A DNA stretch of 64,000 nucleotides from positions 1-64,000 of the forward strand of contig CAVSUR010000017.1 in NCBI GenBank assembly GCA_963731285.1, in the 5' to 3' direction. The stretch's first letter is position 1, and each line of letters starts with the position of its first letter. This DNA comes from CAVSUR01 sp963731285 (GTDB taxonomy: Bacteria > Actinomycetota > Actinomycetes > Streptosporangiales > Streptosporangiaceae). Shown here piece by piece: positions 58,247-64,000 of this stretch. The position numbers and the translations under genes were made by a program. The notes beneath the pieces were generated by a model. It had not been told where the DNA came from and made no database searches. It saw only the letters and a list, made by a program, of their open reading frames with translations.

Positions 58247-59533
58247 TCAGCCTGTCAGGGCGAAGGTCGCGCCGGTCGCGCCGGTCAGCCGGTGCGCTCC
58301 CGCAGCCCCGGGAAAGCGCGCGACCGCTCCCCGGACCCGGGCCTGCGGCCCGTCCGGCCCGGTCAGGATCAGGCCGTCCGCGTCCACCGCCACCAGCTCG
58401 CCGTCCGTGCGCAGCAGCACCGGGCCGTCCCGGCCGGCTGAGATGGCCGTCCGCCCGGCCCGCAGGGCCGCCAGTACCTGCTCCGGCTCGGCAGCCGCCG
58501 TCGCGGCGGCGCCGGAGGCCGCCCCTTCGACGGCAACCTCCGCCCAGGTCGTCGGGGTGCCCGGCGGCGCGTCATGGCCGCCCTGGTGCCAGTCGCTGCC
58601 GCCCACCGGGATCGCGCCGGGGTCCCAGGCCAGCCACCAGGCCAGCGGCGTGGTCCAGTGCGGGTCCAGCCAGCTCCAGTGCCAGATCTCCGCTAGTGGC
58701 GGCCGCCGTCGCATGCCGAACATCCAGCTCAGCTGCCCGCCGTAGGGGTGATTGACCGACAGCAGGCCGCCGCCTCGCTCGGTCGCGGCCAGCCAGTCAT
58801 CGGGCGGCTCGCGGAAGTCGATCCAGGGCAGCGCGCCGAATGCGTTGGCATGCCCCTCCGCGCGGGTCACCTCCTGCCCGGGCAGCAGTGTGATCTGCTG
58901 CGCGGCCGCGGCGGCAGGCAGGTCGGCGTGATGGCTGACGGTGTTGTGGTCGGTCACCGCGAGGAAGTCCAGCCCGCGGCTCGCGGCGTAGGCGGCCAGC
59001 TCGGGGACGGTCATGCTGCCGTCGGAGTGCTCGGTATGCGCATGCAGATCGCCGGCCAGCCAGCGCCGGCCCGCGGTCGCGGGCAGGTCCCGGCGGGGCG
59101 GCCGCTGCGCCAGCGGCCGCTGTGCCGGTGGCGGCGGCCCGGATTCCATCCGGGCCTGCGCTCGGCCCGGCTCGGGCGCGAGGCGGCCCGGGGTGCCGGT
59201 GACCTCGGCCTCGATCCGGTAGTCGGTTCCTTCCGATGGCAGCTGGTGCAGCCCGAGCGTGACCAGCCAGGTGCCGGGCTCCAGCTCGCCCGGCAGGTAG
59301 CCGGGAGTGGCGGCGTCCGCCCCGATCACGAACGACTCGCGAGCGCCGCCGGACCAGCCGCGGAAGCCGCCCGGCCCGAGGCACCCCAGATCGAGCACGG
59401 CGCCGTTGCGGGCGTATTCAAGCTCCACCCGCAGCGCGTGGGTGCCGGACGGCACATCGACCGGGAGGTACTGCCAGCTTGAGCGGAACTTGTCCTCCAG
59501 CGTCCAGTGTCCGGAGTGCCGGATGCGAGCCAT
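58247..59533 (-). CDS. CehA/McbA-type PHP-domain metallohydrolase
   Basis: 428 residues. An N-terminal beta-sandwich (LPVDVPSGTHALRVELEYAR, GTWLVTLGLHQLPSEGTDYR) precedes a PHP phosphoesterase domain with metal ligands in LAGDLHAHTEHSDGSMTVPE, FLAVTDHNTVSHHADLP, LLPGQEVTRAEGHANAFG, LLSVNHPYGG and PVGGSDWHQGGHDAPPG. A carbamate or phosphate ester hydrolase is likely; the natural substrate is unknown. ATG 59533. Confidence 0.85.
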   Translation of the reverse strand: MARIRHSGHWTLEDKFRSSWQYLPVDVPSGTHALRVELEYARNGAVLDLGCLGPGGFRGWSGGARESFVIGADAATPGYLPGELEPGTWLVTLGLHQLPSEGTDYRIEAEVTGTPGRLAPEPGRAQARMESGPPPPAQRPLAQRPPRRDLPATAGRRWLAGDLHAHTEHSDGSMTVPELAAYAASRGLDFLAVTDHNTVSHHADLPAAAAAQQITLLPGQEVTRAEGHANAFGALPWIDFREPPDDWLAATERGGGLLSVNHPYGGQLSWMFGMRRRPPLAEIWHWSWLDPHWTTPLAWWLAWDPGAIPVGGSDWHQGGHDAPPGTPTTWAEVAVEGAASGAAATAAAEPEQVLAALRAGRTAISAGRDGPVLLRTDGELVAVDADGLILTGPDGPQARVRGAVARFPGAAGAHRLTGATGATFALTG

Positions 59534-59639
59534 GCGCCCAGTGGATCAGACCAGCGCGCGGTGTCCAGCGAGAGGGCCCCGCCCGGTTGACCGAGCAGCA
59601 GCCACAGCGCCCTTCCAGCACTATGCCGGTCTGCGCGCC

Positions 59640-60547
59640 CCGCACCGCCGAGGCGCCGACGGCGTGCCCGAGCGCCAGGTACAGGCCGACGATCGCGGCG
59701 ATCTTGGCCAGCGCCAGCAGCCCCATCCCGATGACCTTGCCGACCAGCAGCTAGAACGGCCGCAGCGTTGTCAGCAGCACCTCGACCACCCGGCTGGCCT
59801 TCTCCTCGCCGACCCCGATCGTGATCCGCACCCCGTAGGTCAGGATGATCACGTAGATGCCGATCGCCACCACCAGTCCGGTGATCCGGCTGGCCGCGGC
59901 CCGCGCGGCCAGCACCTCGCTCATCGCGTCCACGCCGACCGGGTCCAGGCCCGAGAATGGCTCGTCAAGCACCAGCAGATCCGGCTCGTGCACTAATGCG
60001 GCGGCCAGCTGAACCCGCGGCTGGTAGCCCAGGGAGAGCGACTCGGCCTTAGCCTGGCCCATGCCGCCCAGCCCCAGTCGCTCGATCCAGTGCGCGGCCG
60101 CGGACCTGGCCCGGCCGGGGGGAGCCCGTGCAGCCGGGCCAGGTACTCCAGATGCTCGGCCACCCGCATCGTCGGGTACAGGCCGCGCTCCTCGGGCATG
60201 TACCCGATCCGGCGCCTTACGGCCACCCCGATCGGATCACCGTTCCACCGCACCGTGCCGGCGTCCAGGGCGGCCACGCCCACGATTGCACTTATGGCCT
60301 CGGTCATGCCGGTCCCATTCGGCCCGAGGAACCCGAACACCTGGCCCGCAGGCACCGTGAAGCTCAGCCCGTCGAGCGCGGCCACGCTGCCATACCGGCG
60401 GCGCAGATCGGTGAGCTCCAGCGCGGCCGGGGCCCGGCTCGTCTGCGGCTCGCCCCCGTCCCGGCTGGCGCTGGACCGGCTGGCCTTGGCCTGGGCGGTG
60501 CTGCCGCTGCCTGCACTGCCGTCGGCCCTGCTACTGCCGACGCTCAC
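59640..60547 (-). pseudogene. ABC-2 exporter remnant: ATPase fused to permease fragment by internal deletion
   Basis: The ATPase begins LELTDLRRRYGSVAALDGLS. Walker A reads GPNGTGMTEA, so the invariant Lys-Thr is Met-Thr. After a frameshift near 60,112 it continues AHWIERLGLGGMGQAKAESL, with a damaged signature (SLGYQPRVQ for S-GNQQ-VQ) and Walker B LLVLDEPFSGLDPVGVDAM. Immediately after AARAAASR it turns into the late part of a NatB-like permease (VVAIGIYVIILTYGVRITIG, VGEEKASRVVEVLLTTLRP). A TAG follows, then LLVGKVIGMGLLALAKIAA in frame. So the ATPase C-terminus and permease N-terminus are deleted. Point losses in key residues mark true decay, not only sequencing error. Confidence 0.8.
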
Positions 60548-60762
60548 GTCCGCCTCCCGCTGACCTGGATCCTGATCGGCTCCGGGCCGCCGCTACTGCA
60601 GTGTTACCAGTTCCTGGCAGCTTGTGGAGGTCATCGTCCGGCCGGTTCCATTGTCGGCAGGCCGGCCGGTCCGTGCGTCAGGATCCCAGCTCGCGGCCGG
60701 GGCCAGGTGCCCCTGCGGTACGGCCATGCCGGGCATCCGGCAGCCAGCCGGGCGGTTAGCCG

Positions 60763-61313
60763 TCAGGCCCGCCACGGGAACGGCGCAAGATCCGGCTCGA
60801 CCCAGCCCGTCCGGGCCGCCGGCCAGCGAGCGTCGCCGGGCGGTAGTGCCGCGCGAGCAGGCGCTTGTCGAGCAAGGCGGGATGCCGGTCGGTGAAGACG
60901 CCGAAGTCACCGGCGGAGCGGCGATCACCGGCCGGGGACTGGGGGCCCGGGGCGTCGGCAGCCATGTGGTAAGCGACGATCCCGGTCCAGGCCCGTGTCA
61001 TGGTCTCGTGATACTTCTGCGGCGTGCCGTGTGACGCTGCCACCTGCCTGATCACCTGCCCGACCAGCGGTGCGGCGGCCGGCATGCCGTAGCGGCTGAC
61101 GGCCAGGAAGGCCAGGTGCAGATGGGAACGGTGGCCGAACGCCCGGCGGCCGCCGGCGTCGCCGGGCGGCAGCACCTCCGCCATGATCTCGGCCAGCCCG
61201 GCAGGCAGGCCCGCGCCGGTCGTGCCGGTGCTAGTGCCGGTGCTAGTCGGGCCGGCGCCAGTCGGACTGTGGCCGGGCGGCCTCGCGGCGGGCGGCCCGG
61301 GTTCATGCGTCAT
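60763..61313 (-). CDS. Hypothetical protein, likely frameshifted near its C-terminus
   Basis: Core region: FGHRSHLHLAFLAVSRYGMP, VIRQVAASHGTPQKYHETMT, RAWTGIVAYHMAAD and ALLDKRLLARHYRPATLAG. The many His residues (GHRSHLH, KYHETMTRAW) suggest a metal or redox site. Past LAG the frame reads Arg-rich noise, while the alternative frame gives TGWVEPDLAPFPWRA and a stop at 60763-60765, which looks like the natural end. ATG 61313 overlaps the MarR stop (ATGA), so it is co-translated with the regulator. I recall similar proteins beside MarR genes in other actinobacteria, but no function. Confidence 0.65.
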
Positions 61314-61771
61314 AACGGAACCTCCTGGTGGGGTGCGCGGGTCAGTGCCTGGACGACGGCGTGATAGCCGGCCAGCTCGGCGGGCGTGAGCCCGGCCAGC
61401 GCCGCCTGCTCCACCGCGCCCATCGCGGCCAGGGCGGCCCTGGCCATCGGCTGGCCGGCCGGCGTCAGCGATACCCGGAAGGACCGCCGGTCGCCGGGAT
61501 CAAGCTGGCGAGCCACCAGCCCGCGCCCGGCCAGCCGGTCGAGCAGGCTGGTCAGGGTCGTCGGCCGGGTTCCGGTCAGCACCGCCAGCTCGCCGACCGC
61601 CCGCTCCCGCCCGTCCGCCAGACAGGCCAGCGCGTTGATCTCGGAGCCGGTCAGCTCCAGCCCGGAAAGCCGGGTGACGAGCATGCGCAGCGTTGCGTGG
61701 GCCGCCCGCTGCAGCGCCAGCAGCACCGCTCCCGGCGGGGCGGCGGCCGCATCCGTCTCCGCAGAACTCAC
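61310..61771 (-). CDS. MarR-family transcriptional regulator
   Basis: 153 residues from GTG 61771. The winged helix reads LTGSEINALACLADGRERAV, GELAVLTGTRPTTLTSLLDR, LAGRGLVARQLDPGDRRSFR (DxRxxxxxLT wing) and VSLTPAGQPMARAA. It is the middle gene of an apparent operon: a short upstream frame stops on its GTG, and the downstream hypothetical starts on its stop. A CATA/TATG inverted repeat lies just upstream. Confidence 0.9.
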   Translation of the reverse strand: MSSAETDAAAAPPGAVLLALQRAAHATLRMLVTRLSGLELTGSEINALACLADGRERAVGELAVLTGTRPTTLTSLLDRLAGRGLVARQLDPGDRRSFRVSLTPAGQPMARAALAAMGAVEQAALAGLTPAELAGYHAVVQALTRAPHQEVPL

Positions 61772-61923
61772 GGAATCATAATATCCGATTTCATAGTATG
61801 TTGCAGCCAGGCACCATGGTCCACGAAACCCAGCACGTACCTTGTCAGCTCGATCAGCGCGGAAATCGGCCCCTCGGCGGCGAACTCGGCCTCCCGGTCG
61901 CGGTGCACCTCGCGGTCGGCCAT
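61768..61923 (-). CDS. Possible small protein coupled to MarR
   Basis: A 51-residue frame: MADREVHRDREAEFAAEGPI, SALIELTRYVLGFVDHGAWL, QHTMKSDIMIP. Its TGA overlaps the marR GTG (GTGA), which suggests coupling. There is no good ribosome-binding site before the ATG, and the frame is open for another ~30 codons upstream without a start. It could be a real small protein, or the 3' remnant of a lost gene. Confidence 0.3.
   Translation of the reverse strand: MADREVHRDREAEFAAEGPISALIELTRYVLGFVDHGAWLQHTMKSDIMIP
61777..61800. promoter_or_regulatory. Candidate MarR operator
   Basis: CATAATAT (61777-61784) and ATAGTATG (61793-61800) are inverted copies with one mismatch, 8 bases apart, in one of the few A/T-rich spots of the region, 5 bases before the marR start codon. 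Position and form fit an autoregulatory MarR site. It overlaps the end of the small open frame described above. Confidence 0.4.
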
Positions 61924-62126
61924 GCTCGCATCCGGCGCCAGAGCGGCGCCGCCCCGGGGCGAGATCCCGGTCCCGGCGGCGCCGGCCGCTCCGCCGGTTT
62001 AACGGCTTTAGCGCAACTAATTCCGAGCGTCAGTCTTCCCGGCCGGCGGCTTCGCCGGCGAAGCTGGCAGCAGTCCACAGGCCGGCGTCACTGCCGTCTC
62101 GGCGGGGGCGGAAGGGCGGAGAATCA

Positions 62127-63134
62127 GTGACCACGATCAGCCAGCGGCCGGGCGGGGCAACCCCGGTCGACTTCGCCGCCTTCGGCGACTACGGCGACTT
62201 CAGCCGTCCGAGCCGCCCGGCGGCGAGCCAGCCCGGCACCTTTGAGCGGCCGCCGTACCCGTTCCGTGGCCGGATCAGCGCGGACGGCTCGAGCGGCTAT
62301 CCCGCCGGGCCCGGCCGTTACCACCTGTACATCTCCTGGGCCTGCCCGTGGGCCCATCGCACCGCGATCGTCCGCAAGTTGCTCGGCCTGGAGCAGGTTA
62401 TCTCCCTGTCCGCGGTGGATCCGGTCAGGGACGGGCGCGGCTGGGCGTTCCGCGCGGGTGACGGTTACTCCGTCGACCCGGTCAACGGCTTCGCGCTGCT
62501 GCGCGAGGCCTACGACGCAACCGAACCGCACTATGACGGGCACATCTCCGTTCCTGTGCTGTGGGACCGCGCGACCGGCCGGATCGTGAGCAACAACTTT
62601 CCCGACATCACGATTGACCTGGACACCCAATTCGGCCAGTGGTCGGACCCCGCGGTCGACCTTTACCCGGCGGCGCTGCGCGGCGAGCTCGACGCAGTGA
62701 ACGAAATGGTCTACCGGGGCCTGAACAACGGCGTATACCGGGCCGGCTTCGCCAGGACCCAGGAGGCCTACCACGAGGCCGTGAGCGAGGTGTTCGGCAC
62801 GCTCGACCAGGTTGAGGACCGGCTGGCACACCAGCGCTACCTGCTCGGCGGCACGCTGACCGAGGCCGACGTGCGGCTCTGGGTGACGCTGGCCCGCTTC
62901 GACGCCGTCTACTACTCGCATTTCAAGTGCAACATCCGCCGGGTTGCCGACTATCCGAGCCTGTGGGGCTACGCGCGGGATCTCTACTCGCGGCCCGCGT
63001 TCCGCGAGACGACGAATTTTGCCCATATCAAGAATCATTATTACCGGACGCACCCGCACCTCAACCCGAGCCGGATCGTGCCCGACGGTCCGGTCCTGGA
63101 CTGGGACAGCCCGCACGGCCGCGAGCACGTCTGA
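62127..63134 (+). CDS. Glutathionyl-hydroquinone reductase-like (Xi-class GST) protein
   Basis: 335 residues from GTG 62127 (GGCGGAG upstream). The catalytic Cys is in YHLYISWACPWAHRTAIVRK. Also FRGRISADGSSGYPAGPGRY, ISVPVLWDRATGRIVSNNFP, the GST C-terminal domain QRYLLGGTLTEADVRLWVTL, VYYSHFKCNIRRVADYPSLW and the ending THPHLNPSRIVPDGP. These are the family hallmarks of S-glutathionyl-hydroquinone reductases. Actinobacteria usually make mycothiol, so the thiol used here may differ (inference). Confidence 0.9.
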   Translation: MTTISQRPGGATPVDFAAFGDYGDFSRPSRPAASQPGTFERPPYPFRGRISADGSSGYPAGPGRYHLYISWACPWAHRTAIVRKLLGLEQVISLSAVDPVRDGRGWAFRAGDGYSVDPVNGFALLREAYDATEPHYDGHISVPVLWDRATGRIVSNNFPDITIDLDTQFGQWSDPAVDLYPAALRGELDAVNEMVYRGLNNGVYRAGFARTQEAYHEAVSEVFGTLDQVEDRLAHQRYLLGGTLTEADVRLWVTLARFDAVYYSHFKCNIRRVADYPSLWGYARDLYSRPAFRETTNFAHIKNHYYRTHPHLNPSRIVPDGPVLDWDSPHGREHV

Positions 63135-63217
63135 GCGGCGCACCTGGCCAGCCGCGCCATTACGTGCGAACGTGGGGTACGAAGGCCCGGCCCATTGAAC
63201 AGCATGTGGAGGGTCCG

Positions 63218-64000
63218 ATGGGCAGGGATGTCCCGGCCATTGTCGTCAGCCAGCAGGACCGGCGCGCCTACCGCGAGAAGGTGCGGCTGTGCCTCGACGT
63301 GTTCGCGCGCATGCTGGCCGAGTCCCGGTTCGACTCCGGGCCGCAGCAGGTCGGCCTGGAGATCGAGGTCAACCTGGTCGACGAGGACGGCTGGCCATCG
63401 ATGGCCAACACCTCGGTGCTGGAGGCGATCGCCGACCCGGCCTGGGCCAGTGAGCTCGGCCAGTTCAACCTGGAGATCAACCTGCCGCCGCGGTCGCTGG
63501 CCGGCGACGCACTGACCCGGCTGGAAGACCGGGTCAGGCGCAGCCTCAACCACGCGAACAAGCGGGCGCTGGAGGCCGGGGCCCGGCTGGTCATGGTGGG
63601 GATCTTGCCGACGCTGCGGGAGAGCGACGTCGGGGAGCACGCCATGTCGGTCAACCCGCGCTACCGGCTGCTGAACGAGCAGATGTTCGCCGCCCGCGGC
63701 GAGGAGATGCGGATCGCCATCGAGGGACCCGAGCGGCTGCTCGCCCACGCCGACACGATCACGCCGGAGGCGGCCTGCACCAGCGTGCAGTTTCACCTGC
63801 AGGTGTCGCCGGAGGCGTTCAGCAGCTACTGGAACGCGGCCCAGGCGGTGGCGGGCGTGCAGGTGGCGCTGGCGGCGAACTCGCCGTACCTGTTCGGCAG
63901 GCAGCTGTGGCGCGAGACCCGGATCACCCTGTTCGAGCAGGCCACCGATACCCGCCCGGAGGAGCTGAAGGAGCAGGGGGTGCGGCCCCGGGTGTGGTTT
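63218..64000 (+). CDS. Glutamate-cysteine ligase-family protein, 3' partial
   Basis: Starts MGRDVPAIVVSQQDRRAYRE with TGGAGGG 5 bases upstream and runs off the window. Recognisable GCS2-like blocks: VGLEIEVNLVDEDGWPSMAN, LGQFNLEINLPPRSLAGDAL, MVGILPTLRESDVGEHAMSV, NPRYRLLNEQMFAARG and TSVQFHLQVSPEAFSSYWNA. In this family the enzyme ligates an amino acid to glutamate through its gamma-carboxylate. Whether it makes gamma-glutamylcysteine here is not known. It lies about 80 bases after the GST-like gene on the same strand. Confidence 0.82.
   Translation, partial: MGRDVPAIVVSQQDRRAYREKVRLCLDVFARMLAESRFDSGPQQVGLEIEVNLVDEDGWPSMANTSVLEAIADPAWASELGQFNLEINLPPRSLAGDALTRLEDRVRRSLNHANKRALEAGARLVMVGILPTLRESDVGEHAMSVNPRYRLLNEQMFAARGEEMRIAIEGPERLLAHADTITPEAACTSVQFHLQVSPEAFSSYWNAAQAVAGVQVALAANSPYLFGRQLWRETRITLFEQATDTRPEELKEQGVRPRVWF

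Overview
The window holds two pieces of DNA that do not look like one genome. Bases 1 to about 9,075 have moderate G+C and carry Acidobacteriota-type genes: an AddA-like helicase-nuclease, a KdpD/KdpE-like two-component pair, a TonB-dependent receptor with a carboxypeptidase-regulatory-like N-terminal domain, and an OmpR-family regulator with its kinase. Bases from about 9,075 to 64,000 are very G+C-rich and carry an actinobacterial chromosome segment. Its conserved gene order (DUF3499-manB-ahcY-mtnA-mtrA-mtrB-lpqB-hpf-secA-Rv3235 homologue-moeZ-adnA-adnB-nudC) matches the Mycobacterium and Streptomyces core, so a soil actinomycete, perhaps near Streptosporangiales, is likely (inference). The switch falls inside codons: a histidine kinase reading frame runs without a stop into the C-terminal part of DUF3499, across a short stretch that fits both genes. 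An assembly chimera is the simplest reading.

Region 1 (1-9,075) is full of frame breaks. The helicase changes frame near base 100. The KdpD-like kinase has about five frameshifts and one stop. Its regulator has two frameshifts, the TonB receptor about six, and the last kinase a compensating pair. The OmpR-type regulator at 7,740 is intact. A decayed IS1634-like transposase lies near 4,885-5,190. Either sequence quality is poor here or the region is decaying.

Region 2 (9,075-32,000) begins with manB, a Trm112-like protein and a cation diffusion facilitator. Next comes a methyl-cycle group: ahcY, a divergent archaeal-type ahcY paralogue with altered catalytic residues, two PH-domain membrane proteins and mtnA. 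mtnA is translationally coupled to the cell-envelope operon mtrA-mtrB-lpqB. hpf, a NarL-type regulator, a frameshifted YcaQ-like glycosylase, a small membrane protein, secA and an Rv3235-family gene follow.

Region 3 (32,000-48,400) has a secreted DUF4232/GH25-like protein, a DUF4232 lipoprotein, moeZ, a mycosin-like S8 protease, an alkyltransferase-like protein, an EamA transporter and the adnA-adnB double-strand-break resection pair, with one frameshift in adnB.

Region 4 (48,400-64,000) is more accessory: Nudix enzymes, a Tat-exported polysaccharide deacetylase, a septum-formation-type protein, a TetR/SDR divergent pair that seems to have lost its shared promoter, an M20 dipeptidase, nudC, an LLM oxidoreductase, a TetR/deazaflavin oxidoreductase pair with candidate operators, a PHP metallohydrolase, a fused and inactivated ABC-2 transporter, a MarR operon, a glutathionyl-hydroquinone-reductase-like enzyme and the start of a glutamate-cysteine-ligase-like gene. 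No tRNA, rRNA, CRISPR array or intact insertion sequence was seen.
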